Of a DNA stretch of 64,000 nt, positions 29,501-38,176 are shown piece by piece; position 1 is the first letter of the stretch, and the number at the start of each line of letters is the position of its first letter. The translations under genes were made by a program, and so were the position numbers. The DNA is from Rhizobium herbae (lineage in GTDB: Bacteria > Pseudomonadota > Alphaproteobacteria > Rhizobiales > Rhizobiaceae). A model generated the notes under the pieces. The model was given only the letters and a program-made list of their open reading frames with translations, was not told the DNA's origin and ran no database searches. The stretch is taken from NCBI RefSeq assembly GCF_017873135.1, contig NZ_JAGGJV010000001.1, positions 186,001 to 250,000 of the forward strand. Reading direction: 5' to 3'.

Positions 29501-29602
29501 TTGGCTGGCTTGCCCGTTAAGTGCCAAAGACCAAGTGGTCCCGTTTTGATCCAAACCTGCCGGATCAACGAGGAGAGAATTGGTTCGTACCCTGACGTTC
29601 AT
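26522..29602 (-). CDS. serralysin-like RTX metalloprotease (M10)
   Basis: 1026 residues from the ATG at 29602, which has GGGAGG just upstream. The zinc motif HELGHSLGLKHG (about 253-264) and the Met-turn VMTYSTY (about 286) identify a metzincin of the serralysin group. From about residue 440 to 930 there are many glycine/aspartate nonapeptides (GGxGNDTLxG type) that form a calcium-binding beta roll. The extreme C-terminus, SNLDFIVV, fits a type I secretion signal. There is no N-terminal signal peptide, as expected for this route. Near the end a module of about 90 residues (around NTGDAAGDTYNSVENLTGSD) is repeated with NTGDALGDTYTSIENITGSD. No secretion genes are adjacent. Confidence 0.93.
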   Translation of the reverse strand: MNVRVRTNSLLVDPAGLDQNGTTWSLALNGQASQSTSLNRLFNVAVPDWTAGWSPTKTIIAPTIGASDAIGAPDLGASPSNDAQVPEENGDASVTIAVAATGNALIDGVLSGVRWNETSITYSDTDSAADYQAGYNSDQNGNAISAQNEAFSQFTAQQMIAFHSALNQSVYTQLTGAGGFSVEGFTNLSITYNGAGTSNSTIRAANSGDAGTAYAFYPNNNVYGGDTFFGNTYDGTSNSLKNPIAGNYAWHTMIHELGHSLGLKHGHELGGPGNTAVPAAYNSVEFTVMTYSTYIGDVTGGYDYETFGAPQTYMMIDILALQTMYGADFTINSGNTVYTWDPTNGNSYVDGVLAIDPGANRIFSTIWDGDGIDTYDLSNYTTNLRLDLRPGENSTFSAAQLAFLGGGPNGGFARGNVFNAFQFGGDARSLIENANGGSGNDTITGNNANNTLNGNGGNDTLLTGTGIDVINGGDGDDWIEGGFSKDTVNGGNGNDTFYVREGEFGDDTDGGTGNDVLDLSNHTTRGAIVNLGANTYDFSPTFGGPYSIVNVENVRGTQLADTITGDALANAIDGNGGNDSLLGGAGNDSIDGGDGNDTIQGGDGDDVIIGGSGVDLMYGNAGNDTFRIFAGWTGGIGEAVFGGAGYDSFDTSGVLLDATINLQDGTFTYLPGGAGPISLSSIEKAVTGGGTDDLTGSAEANALLAGAGDDKLYGLAGNDTLGGGDGNDRMDGGAGADYLSGGTGSDTADYSSSSIGLGVSLYNPAVNTGDAAGDTYNSVENLTGSDFDDGLNGTLSANIIRGGDGNDTLKGYDGIDTLYGDGGNDILIGGEDGDALLGGAGSDTASYKGATAGVTASMANTAINTGDALGDTYTSIENITGSDFDDLVYGNSSANIVNGGAGNDILKGYAGNDTLTGGAGNDQFNFNTALNAATNLDIITDFNVAADTILLDNAIFTAIGALGTLAAAAFRANTTGLAGDATDRIIYETDTGDLLYDSDGTGAGAGVQFARLTAGLALSNLDFIVV

Positions 29603-30120
29603 GATACCTCCCTGGTTGCATCCCGCATTCGTCCATGCAGCTTTTGCAACACTCATTGTGGCGTTTATTTACGAACTCCTCCGTAAAGCGCAGAAATACA
29701 CCTGCCGAAAACCGCTTCACGCTGGTTTCAGCATATCCATCGACAACTGCATTGCATTCGCCGCAGTGTTTAAACAATGGGACGATAGCGACGACCTGCA
29801 TCGAAACAACTGTGGTCTAAAGGTTTCGTTCTATGGACTGGTCTGAAAGGATATAATTGCGGTTGATATACAACCAAAATATTATCTCCAGATATAAAGG
29901 GCAAAGAACAATATTGACGAAATGATATTTGGTTTCGCCTCATTCTCGCCCCATCACCACTAGTAATTAGGTTACGCTAATTTAGGATGCATGACAAGGC
30001 TAATGTCCCCTGGCCGTGGGCTGTGAAGCTTTCACAGCTCCCCGACGTGCGACAGGATATATGTGCAGAATTTAGTGAACGCCCCCCTGGAGCGGAGCCG
30101 TGTGAAAGGGAGTAAGCGGC
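29603..30120. other. AT-rich gap upstream of the RTX protease gene
   Basis: 518 bases, noticeably AT-richer from 29,850 to 29,990 than the flanks. It should hold the protease promoter (minus) and that of the small exported protein (plus). An inverted repeat GCTGTGAA-GCT-TTCACAGC lies at 30020-30038. No gene is supported. Confidence 0.55.
30020..30038. promoter_or_regulatory. inverted repeat, possible operator
   Basis: Perfect 8-bp arms GCTGTGAA and TTCACAGC with a 3-base centre, 82 bases upstream of the small exported protein gene. The shape fits a dimeric regulator site; the regulator is unknown and there is no T tract for a terminator. Confidence 0.4.
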
Positions 30121-30393
30121 ATGAAGAGCCAACTTCGTGTGCTAGTGACGATTGTAGTTGCGTTCGTGGCGGCGTCGATGGCTGTTTCGGCGCCCGTGTC
30201 TGCGAGCCAACCTAACAAAGGCCTTGAAACAATGGATAGACCCCCGGATCCGGAGCAGGCCGTACTGTCTGAATACCGGTTGCTCAAGGCACGCGGGACG
30301 ATTGAAGCCTACGAGCTTTTCATCGAGCGACACCCAGACCACCCACTCGCAGATGACGCGCGACGAGAGTTGAAAAAGCTGCGGGGCAGCTGA
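30121..30393 (+). CDS. small exported protein, 90 aa
   Basis: Starts with a signal peptide (MKSQLRVLVTIVVAFVAASM, cleavage likely near VSA-SQ). The mature part of about 60 residues ends in EAYELFIERHPDHPLADDAR, which resembles the last helix pair of tetratricopeptide-type repeats. No family assignment beyond that. Preceded by AAGGGAG. The neighbouring genes do not suggest a function. Confidence 0.7.
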   Translation: MKSQLRVLVTIVVAFVAASMAVSAPVSASQPNKGLETMDRPPDPEQAVLSEYRLLKARGTIEAYELFIERHPDHPLADDARRELKKLRGS

Positions 30394-30536
30394 TGTTCTG
30401 GCCGTCAGACGACTTTTGTCTTCTCGGTTAAGCGTTTCAAGGCGGCCTGTCGTGAGTTGTTTCAATCTTGCACGTAACCGATGGCGCGCCGTTCATGTTG
30501 CGCAAAAACCCATCCGGGTGCTGTCGTAAACTTTAC

Positions 30537-30555
30537 ATCACGCCTTTGGCGTGAT
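30537..30555 (-). terminator. hairpin overlapping the sthA stop codon
   Basis: On the minus strand ATCACGCC-AAA-GGCGTGAT spans the last codons and the TGA of sthA, followed by GTAAAGTTTA. The stem is perfect but the U tract is poor, so terminator activity is only probable. Confidence 0.45.
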
Positions 30556-31944
30556 CTCACCCATCCGGTTGCCGGCATCGAGGCCTGCGATCTTGTAGGC
30601 TTCGGCCAGCGTCGGGTAGTTGAAGGTGTTCTCGACGAAATATTCGACGGTACCCTTCAGGTTCAGCACGGCCTGGCCGATATGGACGAGTTCGGTGGCA
30701 CCTTCGCCGACGATATGGACGCCGAGCAGCCGCCGCGTCTTCAAAGAGAAGATCAGCTTCAACAGGCCGGAATCGAGCCCCATGATGTGACCGCGCGACG
30801 TCTCCCGGAAGCGGGCAATGCCGCATTCATAAGGGATACCGCGCTCCTTGACTTCTTCTTCGGTCAGGCCGCAGGTCGAGATTTCGGGCACGGCATAGAT
30901 GCCGTAGGGGAAAAATTTCGGCGGCTCCTTGGCGATCGCGCCGACCGCGACACGCGCCGCGATGCGGCCCTGTTCCATCGAGGTGGAGGCAAGGCTCGGG
31001 AAACCGACGACGTCGCCCGCCGCGTAGATGTTCGGAACCGTGGTTTGGAACGTTTCCGGATTGACGCTGAGCCGCCCGCGGCTGTCGGCTTCAAGGCCGG
31101 CCGCCGCCAGATTGAGCGAATCCGTCGCACCCATGCGGCCTGCGGCAAACAGAACCATTTCGCAGCTGATCACACGGCCGCTGTCGAGCGTGATCGCACA
31201 TTTTCCATCCGGCGTGCGCTCGACCTTGTCGGCCTTTTGCCCCAGATGCAGCTTCATATTGCGGTCGCGCAGCTGATAGGTAAAGTCCTCGACGATTTCC
31301 TTGTCGATGAAATCGAGCATGGTCGACTTCGGATCGATCAAGGTGACCTGCGTATCCAGCGCGCTGAAGATGGTTGCATATTCGATACCGATGACCCCGG
31401 CACCGATCACCGCCAGGGAGCGCGGCAGGTCCTCGATTTCCAGAAGCTCATCGCTATCAAGCACCGTCTTTCCGTCGAACGGAATGTAATCCGGACGGAA
31501 GGGCTTCGTGCCGACGGCTAGCAGGATGCTGGTCGCGGAGACCTGGATGATCTCTCCGTCTTCCTTGACGATCTGCAGCGTCTGTGGGTCGATGAAACTC
31601 GCCTTGCCGCGGATGTGCTGAACCCGGTTGCGGGCAAACTGGTGTTCGAGCACTTCGACTTCGTGATCGAGGGTGATCAAAAGGCGTCGGCGCAGGTCCT
31701 CGGCGCTGATTTCCTGCTTGACGCGATAGGCGCGTCCGTAAAACCCGCGCTCGCGCCAGCCGGTCAGGTTCAGCGCGGTTTCGCGCAGGGTCTTGGAGGG
31801 AATGGTACCGGTATGCACCGAGACGCCGCCGACCCGCTTACCCTGTTCGACGACAAGAACCTTCTTGCCCAGTTTGGCGGCCTGAATAGCGCCCCTGCGC
31901 CCTGCAGGACCGCTACCGACAACCACGAGATCGTACTGGTTCAT
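30538..31944 (-). CDS. sthA: soluble pyridine nucleotide transhydrogenase SthA
   Basis: FAD enzyme that transfers hydride between NADPH and NAD+, usually to dispose of excess NADPH. The FAD site VVVGSGPAGRRGAIQAAKLG is at the N-terminus and the NAD(P) site VIGAGVIGIEYATIFSALD at about 178-196. In GGVSVHTGTIPSKTLRE the redox-active cysteine pair of lipoamide dehydrogenases is absent, which separates SthA from that enzyme. 468 aa, normal length. It stands alone on the minus strand. Confidence 0.93.
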   Translation of the reverse strand: MNQYDLVVVGSGPAGRRGAIQAAKLGKKVLVVEQGKRVGGVSVHTGTIPSKTLRETALNLTGWRERGFYGRAYRVKQEISAEDLRRRLLITLDHEVEVLEHQFARNRVQHIRGKASFIDPQTLQIVKEDGEIIQVSATSILLAVGTKPFRPDYIPFDGKTVLDSDELLEIEDLPRSLAVIGAGVIGIEYATIFSALDTQVTLIDPKSTMLDFIDKEIVEDFTYQLRDRNMKLHLGQKADKVERTPDGKCAITLDSGRVISCEMVLFAAGRMGATDSLNLAAAGLEADSRGRLSVNPETFQTTVPNIYAAGDVVGFPSLASTSMEQGRIAARVAVGAIAKEPPKFFPYGIYAVPEISTCGLTEEEVKERGIPYECGIARFRETSRGHIMGLDSGLLKLIFSLKTRRLLGVHIVGEGATELVHIGQAVLNLKGTVEYFVENTFNYPTLAEAYKIAGLDAGNRMGEITPKA

Positions 31945-32210
31945 GACGCGTTTCCGATGATGGAGTGAGAATCATTGTGCGTTGCGGTAAATGTCGCTTG
32001 CAAGCGTCTATAACGTCAATCTTACAGTTTAATAAAGCCTTATGAACTGCCCCAACGCTTGCGGATGCTTATTTTATGGAAAGCGATTATATTTGGCGCA
32101 TCAGCATGGGATGTTCGCCGGGAGCGCCAGCGCGCGGTCTGTCGGAAGCGGATGGTCGAGACAGGACATTGCCGCGTGGAGAGACGTGGTTTTGCATTCG
32201 GGAGGTGATG

Positions 32211-33275
32211 ATGGCTTTGCTTGAAACGGACGATAAACAGGACCCGGGTCTCTCCATGCCTTCGGAAAAAGAGAGTGCGGCGATACCGGAAAGGCCGCGC
32301 AGTCGACCAGGCGTTGTTGCCGCGGCCGTCTACGAACACGGCCAGCGCACCCACGATATCGAGATACAGGAAGCGCATAAATGGCGGGGCCGCGAAAAGG
32401 CCGTGGTCTGGATCGGCCTGCACGAACCGGACGAAGCGCTGCTTCGGGAAGTTCAGGCCGAATTCGGACTGCCTGAATTGGCTATCGAAGACGCCAATCA
32501 CGCCCACCAGCGCCCGAAACTTGAGATCTACGGCGATTCGATCTTCGTCGTTGCGCGGACCGCCCATATGGGGGGCGGGGAAATCGTCTTCGGCGAAACC
32601 CATCTTTTTGTCGGCCGCGGTTATGTCGTCTCGGTGCGGCATGGGCCGTCGACCTCCTACAATCTGGTAAGGCAGCGTTGCGAGGCTTCGCCGGCAGCGT
32701 TGGCGCACGGCGAGAATTACATCCTCTATTCCATCCTCGATTTCATCGTCGATAACTACATGCCGGTTGTCGAGGGCATCCATGCCGAAGTGGAGGAGTT
32801 GGAAGAGCGGGTGTTGCGCGATCGGCTCGACAAGAAGGATATCGAGCGGCTCTATTTCCTGCGCCGAAGCCTGCTTCGCCTGCGCAATGCCGTCGTGCCC
32901 CTGGTCGATGTCTGCCGACGGCACGAGCATCTCGATCTTCCCGGCATGGACGCGACGCTGCACGCGCTGTTTCGGGACGTCACCGACCATGTGCGCCGGG
33001 TTCAGGAGGATATCGACACCCTGCGCGAAGTGCTGGCCTTCACCTTCGAGGCCAGCCTGATGATCGGGCAGTCCGAACAAACAGAGATTTCCCGGAAACT
33101 CGCATCCTGGGCCGCGATCCTCGCCGTGCCCACGGCGATTGCCGGTATCTACGGGATGAATTTCGAGGATATGCCCGAACTGAAGTTCAAGTATGGCTAT
33201 TTCGTCATCCTGGGGTTCATCATCATGGTGTGCAGCATGCTCTACCGGATGTTTCGACGCGCAAAGTGGCTCTGA
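32211..33275 (+). CDS. CorA-family magnesium/cobalt transporter
   Basis: Pentameric divalent cation channel. The family signature YGMNFEDMPEL is at about residues 313-323, between two C-terminal membrane helices (WAAILAVPTAIAGIY and FVILGFIIMVCSMLY). The long cytoplasmic N-terminal domain contains QRPKLEIYGDSIFVV. I start at the second of two adjacent ATGs (32211, 354 aa), five bases after GGAGG. The frame is open further upstream, but that region lacks family similarity. Confidence 0.92.
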   Translation: MALLETDDKQDPGLSMPSEKESAAIPERPRSRPGVVAAAVYEHGQRTHDIEIQEAHKWRGREKAVVWIGLHEPDEALLREVQAEFGLPELAIEDANHAHQRPKLEIYGDSIFVVARTAHMGGGEIVFGETHLFVGRGYVVSVRHGPSTSYNLVRQRCEASPAALAHGENYILYSILDFIVDNYMPVVEGIHAEVEELEERVLRDRLDKKDIERLYFLRRSLLRLRNAVVPLVDVCRRHEHLDLPGMDATLHALFRDVTDHVRRVQEDIDTLREVLAFTFEASLMIGQSEQTEISRKLASWAAILAVPTAIAGIYGMNFEDMPELKFKYGYFVILGFIIMVCSMLYRMFRRAKWL

Positions 33276-33287
33276 GGCAGCGCTCGC

Positions 33288-34079
33288 TCAGATCAGGCGC
33301 AGGCCCTTGAGGCTGGCATGCCCGTCCTTGCCGATAATGATGTGATCGTGGACGGCGATACCCAGCGGCTTTGCCGTGTCGATGATCGTCTTGGTCATCT
33401 CGATGTCGGCCCTGGACGGGGTCGGATCGCCGGAGGGGTGGTTGTGCACGAGAATCAACGCTGTCGCCGAGAGTTCGAGCGCGCGCTTGACCACTTCGCG
33501 CGGATAGACCGGCGTGTGATCGACGGTCCCTGTCTGCTGGACTTCGTCGGCAATCAGCGCATTGCGTTTGTCGAGAAACAGGATGCGGAACTGCTCGCGG
33601 GTTTCATGCGCCATCGCAGCATGACAATAGTCGATCACCGATGACCAGGAGCCCAGCACCTGCTTGCCCTTGAGGTCGCTCTTCAAGGTGCGATGGGTAA
33701 CGGTCGAAATGAGCTTCAGGTCGAAGGCTACGGCTTCGCCGATTCCCTTCACTTCCTGCAGCAATGCCGGCGAGGCGCCGAAGACGCCGGCAAGCGTGCC
33801 GAAGCGCTCGAGCAGCGCCTTGGCGATCGGCTTGGTGTCCCTGCGCGGGATCAGCCGGAACAGGAGGAGTTCAAGGATTTCATAGTCGGCCAGCGCCGTG
33901 TCGCCGTGATCTTTGTAGCGCGTCCGCAACCGGTCGCGATGGCCGTGATAGTGCGCGTCATCCTGCTGCGCTGCCGGCATTCCGAGGCCAGGCCGTTTTG
34001 GCTTTTGCCCGGCGAAAAAGCCCCTCTCATCGGCCGGTTGCGAACTGTCGCCGTCGGAAGAGAAAGGGGGCTTGGTCAT
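33288..34079 (-). CDS. radC: RadC-family JAB protein
   Basis: 263 residues. A helix-hairpin-helix-like N-terminal half ([10 protein letters not shown] ... [18 protein letters not shown]) is followed by the JAMM metal-binding motif [19 protein letters not shown] at about residues 211-229. Despite the name, a DNA repair role is doubtful for the family. It is nine bases downstream of map on the same strand and convergent with the CorA-type gene, only 12 bases away. Confidence 0.94.
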   Translation of the reverse strand: MTKPPFSSDGDSSQPADERGFFAGQKPKRPGLGMPAAQQDDAHYHGHRDRLRTRYKDHGDTALADYEILELLLFRLIPRRDTKPIAKALLERFGTLAGVFGASPALLQEVKGIGEAVAFDLKLISTVTHRTLKSDLKGKQVLGSWSSVIDYCHAAMAHETREQFRILFLDKRNALIADEVQQTGTVDHTPVYPREVVKRALELSATALILVHNHPSGDPTPSRADIEMTKTIIDTAKPLGIAVHDHIIIGKDGHASLKGLRLI

Positions 34080-34087
34080 CGCGTGCC

Positions 34088-34915
34088 CTATGCTGGCAGG
34101 CCCGGGCGGTCGAGGCCGCCCGGCGACAGGGTGAAAATCTCGCAGCCATCGGCGGTGACCCCGACCGCGTGCTCGTATTGGGCCGACAGCGACCGGTCTC
34201 GGGTGACCGCCGTCCAGCCGTCGGCCAGTACCTTCACATGCGGACGGCCGAGATTGATCATCGGCTCGATGGTGAAGATCATGCCTTCGCGCATTTCCGG
34301 ACCTTCGTTCGCCCGGCCGTAATGCAGGATGTTCGGCGCGTCATGAAACAGCCGGCCGACGCCGTGCCCGCAGAAATCGCGAACCACGGAACACCGTTCA
34401 GCCTCGGCGAAAGTCTGGATGGCTTCGCCGATGGCGCCGGTGCGCGCGCCGGGCTTGACGGCGGCAATGCCGCGCATCAGGCACTCGTGGGTGACTTCAA
34501 GCAGGCGCTGGGCCGCACGCTTGATCTCGCCGACCGGGTACATCCGGCTGGAATCGCCGTGCCAGCCGTCGATGATGTAGGTGACGTCGATGTTGACGAT
34601 ATCGCCTTCGCGCAGCGGCTTCTCGTTGGGAATGCCATGGCAGACGACGTGATTGATCGATGTACAGGACGACTTGGTATAGCCCCGATAGTTCAATGTT
34701 GCAGGCAGGGCGCCGTGATCCATGCCGAAGTCGAAGACGAAGCGATCGATCTCGTCAGTCGTTACGCCCGGCTTGACGCGGCTTGCCAGTTCGTCGAGGC
34801 AGCGGGCGGTAATCTGGCAGGCGCGCTTGATCCCGGCAAAATCCTCCGGCGTATAGAGACGGATGACGCCGGTATTCTTATAGGGCGCGGACGCTGCCTC
34901 GATATAGGTGACCAT
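34088..34915 (-). CDS. map: methionine aminopeptidase, type I
   Basis: Removes the initiator methionine from new proteins with two metal ions. The metal ligands are visible in [40 protein letters not shown] and AQYEHAVGV. The protein has 275 residues from the ATG at 34915, the normal length. It lies between sfsA and radC, all on the minus strand, with 30 bases to sfsA, so an sfsA-map-radC operon is likely. Confidence 0.96.
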   Translation of the reverse strand: MVTYIEAASAPYKNTGVIRLYTPEDFAGIKRACQITARCLDELASRVKPGVTTDEIDRFVFDFGMDHGALPATLNYRGYTKSSCTSINHVVCHGIPNEKPLREGDIVNIDVTYIIDGWHGDSSRMYPVGEIKRAAQRLLEVTHECLMRGIAAVKPGARTGAIGEAIQTFAEAERCSVVRDFCGHGVGRLFHDAPNILHYGRANEGPEMREGMIFTIEPMINLGRPHVKVLADGWTAVTRDRSLSAQYEHAVGVTADGCEIFTLSPGGLDRPGLPA

Positions 34916-34945
34916 TACAATACTTTCAGTTGTCTTTCGCAATTG

Positions 34946-35665
34946 TCATAGATCAGCACAGGCGGGTTCGTCCATCGGGATCAGGCCGTCAGGCGCAATT
35001 TGCTGCGGCGAAACCCGGCATTTGACGGCAAAGGCCTCGACGCCGCGCCGCATCGCGCGAAGGAACGCCTGGGCATAAAGCGGATCGAGATCGTCGCAGA
35101 TCCGAAACGTCGCGCAGTCGTCGCGCTGTATCAGGTAGATCATGATGCCTCGATGACCCGCCTCGACCATATCGCCGAGTTCCTCCAGGTGCTTGGCGCC
35201 CCGTGCCGTTGGGCTGTCGGGAAATTCTGCCAGGCCGGATGCCCGGCTGAAATGCACATTCTTGACCTCGACATAGGCGCGGCCGCGCTCGGGATCGGTG
35301 AGCAGCATGTCGATGCGTGAATTGCGGCCGTATTTCTGTTCACGCTGCAGCATCGAATAGAGATGAAGATCGCCGACTTGCCCGGCGCGAATTGCTTCCT
35401 CGGCCAGTCTGTTCGGCAGCCCGGTGTTGATGCCGACGACGGTGCCGCCGACTTCGACCATCTCCAGCATATGCCGATATTTGCGCGTCGTGCTGTCATG
35501 TTCGGAAAGCCAGATGCGCGAACCGGGCGTCGTCAATCCGCGCATCGAGCCGGTATTGGGGCACGAGCCGGTGATCGCGCTTCCGTCCTCAAGCACGGCA
35601 TCGAAGAGAAATCGTTTGTAGCGCTGGATGAGGACGGCGGGCACCAGCGGCCGGTCGAAGAGCAT
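34946..35665 (-). CDS. sfsA: sugar fermentation stimulation protein A
   Basis: SfsA-family protein of 239 residues, with [22 protein letters not shown] and [11 protein letters not shown] typical of the family, which has a nuclease-like fold (the D and ExK residues of DMLL and VEVK fit the catalytic pattern). The biological role is poorly defined. First gene of the probable sfsA-map-radC operon and 22 bases after phaC. Confidence 0.93.
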   Translation of the reverse strand: MLFDRPLVPAVLIQRYKRFLFDAVLEDGSAITGSCPNTGSMRGLTTPGSRIWLSEHDSTTRKYRHMLEMVEVGGTVVGINTGLPNRLAEEAIRAGQVGDLHLYSMLQREQKYGRNSRIDMLLTDPERGRAYVEVKNVHFSRASGLAEFPDSPTARGAKHLEELGDMVEAGHRGIMIYLIQRDDCATFRICDDLDPLYAQAFLRAMRRGVEAFAVKCRVSPQQIAPDGLIPMDEPACADL

Positions 35666-35687
35666 GTTTCTGGACGTCCGTTATCGG

Positions 35688-37541
35688 TCAGGCGCGGGCA
35701 CGAACGTAGGAGCCCGGCGCTTCTTCCAGCGAATTGAGCTTGCCCCCGGTCTTTCGCGCGGGCACCCGCTCGCCGTCCAGCGCCTCGATCCAGGCCTGCC
35801 AGTGCGGCCACCAGGATCCCGGCGTCTCTTTTGCCGTTTTCACCCAGTCGTCGAAATCGCCCTTGGCAGGGCCGCCGGTCCAGAACTGGTATTTGCCCTT
35901 GTCCGGCGGATTGACGACGCCGGCGATATGGCCTGAGCCGGACATGACATAGGTTACGTCGCCGCCGAAGAACTGGCTGCCGACGAACACCGACTTTGCC
36001 GGCGCGATATGGTCTTCCTTGGTGGAGAGATTGTAGATCGGAATCGTCACGTTCCCGAGCGAGATCTTCTTACCGGCCAGCACCATTTCACCCTTGGTCA
36101 GGTTGTTCTGGAGATAGCAATTGCGCAGGTAGAACGAGTGGTTCGCGGCCGGCATGCGGGTGGAATCGGAGTTCCAGTAGAGCAGGTCGAACGCCGTCGG
36201 CTCCTGGCCCTTCAGGTAGTTGTTGACGAAATAGGGCCAGATGAGATCCGACGCCCGCAACATGTTGAAAGCCATGGCCATCTTCGAGCCGTCGAGATAG
36301 CCGGTCTCCTTCATCCGCTCTTCCATCTGGGCGATCTGTTCCTCATCGGCGAAAACCTTAAGGTCGCCGGCATAGGTGAAGTCGACCTGCGTGGTGAACA
36401 GCGTTGCCGAGCGGATACGCTTGTCGCCTTCCTGCGCATGCAGGGCGAGGGTGGCTGCCAGCAGGGTTCCGCCGACACAATAACCGATGGCATTCACATC
36501 CTCTTCGCCTGTCGACTGGCGGATGGTGTCGAGCGCAAAGCCGATGCCTTCGCGGGCGTAGGATTCCCAATCCTTGTTGGCGTGGCGCTCGTCCGGGTTG
36601 ACCCAGGAAATGACGAAGACGGTATGGCCCTGGTCCACCGCCCATTTGATGAAGGATTTCTGCGGGTTGAGATCCAGCACGTAGAATTTGTTGATCCAGG
36701 GTGGGCAGATCAGCAATGGCCGCTTCAGTACCTTCTCGGTGGAGGCGTCATATTGCAGAACCTGGCAGACGTCGCTCTGGGCGATTACCTTGCCGGGCGT
36801 AATCGCGATGTTCTCGCCCACGGCGAATTTGCTCACGTCCGTCTGGCGAAGCTTGAGGTCGCCTTTGCCGGCGATGATGTCCTCGGCCAGCATCTGCATG
36901 CCCTTGACGAGGTTGGCGCCGCTGGAGGCGACCGTCTCCCGGTAGAGCTGCGGGTTGGTCGTGACGAAATTGGCGGGCGAAAGGGCGCTGGAAATCTGCC
37001 GCACATAAAAGGCGGCCTTGTGCTTAGTGTGGTCGTCGAGGCCTTCGGCGTCACGCACCATCCGGTCAGCCCAGTTAGAGGTGATGAAATAGGCCTGCCG
37101 CAGGAAGTCGAAGAACGGATTTGCGACCCAGTCGGCATCCGAAAAGCGCTTGTCGTTGCGTGGAACGTCGTCGGGATCGCTGACCGTCTCGCCGCCCATC
37201 TTCTGCAGGGTACGCGTCCACATGGAGAAGAAGCTCCCCATAAGGTAAGTCTGCGCTTCCAGAGTGCGCCGCGGATCGGAAAGCCAGTATTCGGATACTT
37301 TCGAGAGCGTCTTGACCATGTCGACGACCGGATCGGCCACCATGTCTGTCTTCTCGCCGCTTTCGCGCGGCGCCAGCCATGCGGACGCAGCCTTGCCGAG
37401 CTGCTCGACGGAGCGTGCGAGATTCATCGCGAAGGCTTCCGGGTCCTTGACGATATAGGGATCGACGGATTTCGGGTCGAAACCGGTGAAACCATCCGCG
37501 CTGGTGCCCGTCTGGCCCTCGGTCTTCCTGTCTTCTGCCAC
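35688..37541 (-). CDS. phaC: class I poly(3-hydroxyalkanoate) synthase PhaC
   Basis: Polymerises 3-hydroxybutyryl-CoA into PHB storage granules. The lipase-like box GYCVGGT (Cys near residue 354) holds the catalytic cysteine. The aspartate (STKEDHIAP) and histidine (SGSGHIAGV) of the triad follow. PhaC N-terminal block [12 protein letters not shown] is present. The GTG at 37541, seven bases after GGAGG, gives 617 residues, the usual rhizobial length; an upstream in-frame ATG would add 30 atypical residues. A lipoprotein gene and the aminotransferase gene diverge from it. Confidence 0.95.
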   Translation of the reverse strand: MAEDRKTEGQTGTSADGFTGFDPKSVDPYIVKDPEAFAMNLARSVEQLGKAASAWLAPRESGEKTDMVADPVVDMVKTLSKVSEYWLSDPRRTLEAQTYLMGSFFSMWTRTLQKMGGETVSDPDDVPRNDKRFSDADWVANPFFDFLRQAYFITSNWADRMVRDAEGLDDHTKHKAAFYVRQISSALSPANFVTTNPQLYRETVASSGANLVKGMQMLAEDIIAGKGDLKLRQTDVSKFAVGENIAITPGKVIAQSDVCQVLQYDASTEKVLKRPLLICPPWINKFYVLDLNPQKSFIKWAVDQGHTVFVISWVNPDERHANKDWESYAREGIGFALDTIRQSTGEEDVNAIGYCVGGTLLAATLALHAQEGDKRIRSATLFTTQVDFTYAGDLKVFADEEQIAQMEERMKETGYLDGSKMAMAFNMLRASDLIWPYFVNNYLKGQEPTAFDLLYWNSDSTRMPAANHSFYLRNCYLQNNLTKGEMVLAGKKISLGNVTIPIYNLSTKEDHIAPAKSVFVGSQFFGGDVTYVMSGSGHIAGVVNPPDKGKYQFWTGGPAKGDFDDWVKTAKETPGSWWPHWQAWIEALDGERVPARKTGGKLNSLEEAPGSYVRARA

Positions 37542-37688
37542 CCGGTTTCCTCCACAGACGTTTGTTTGTTTTGTCTTTTTACATTCTGCCTTAAAATGAT
37601 TACAAGTGCCAGCGCGTGTTGGACTCGGCAATTTGGCAGCCGGCCAACTTCGGACAGAGATTCAAAGGTATGCGTCGGGTATGGCGAG

Positions 37689-38051
37689 ATGATGAAGTCG
37701 GGGAAAGCAGCGATGGTGCGGATGGTGACGGCCTTTGGACTGGCAGGTTTGACGCTTGCGCTTGCCGGTTGCAGTTCCACAGCGGTCGATGAGCCGCCGT
37801 CCATCTATTCCGCCACGATGGCCAAGCCCGTTCCGACCGATGTCTATCCGGTCATCGAAGGCAAATTGCCGGCGGCAAGCACACAGATGAGCAATGAAGA
37901 GGCGGCAAGCCAGTCGGCGCGGCTGACGGCACTCGGCAACGCCCGCTCGTCCGGCCAAATCTCGGAAGCGGAATATCAGCGCCGCCTGAAGGAGTTGCAG
38001 CTGCTTGCCGCCAATCACGGCGCAGATACGCTGAAGCAGATACAGAATTAG
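37689..38051 (+). CDS. small lipoprotein, 120 aa
   Basis: Signal sequence with lipobox LALAGC (Cys near residue 28) predicts a lipid-anchored envelope protein. The mature part ends in a charged helix (EAEYQRRLKELQLLAANHGA) related to the SHOCT-type short C-terminal helical pattern. Two ATGs in tandem, 37689 and 37692, are possible starts. It is divergent from phaC. Function unknown. Confidence 0.8.
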   Translation: MMKSGKAAMVRMVTAFGLAGLTLALAGCSSTAVDEPPSIYSATMAKPVPTDVYPVIEGKLPAASTQMSNEEAASQSARLTALGNARSSGQISEAEYQRRLKELQLLAANHGADTLKQIQN

Positions 38052-38176
38052 CACTTGCGTTTCGACTGATTTGGACGCAAAGCGTTTCATGGCCGCGTGG
38101 GCCTGTTTGCACCGCGCGTTTCTCCTTGCACGCATGATTCTCAAGGCATGGAGACCGCGCAAGACGAGGTTTAGAG

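Noticed and set aside
36009-38051. Plus-strand frame of 680 codons opposite phaC
   Set aside because: It is a shadow of phaC; only the final 120 codons, beginning at a lipoprotein signal, are treated as a real gene.
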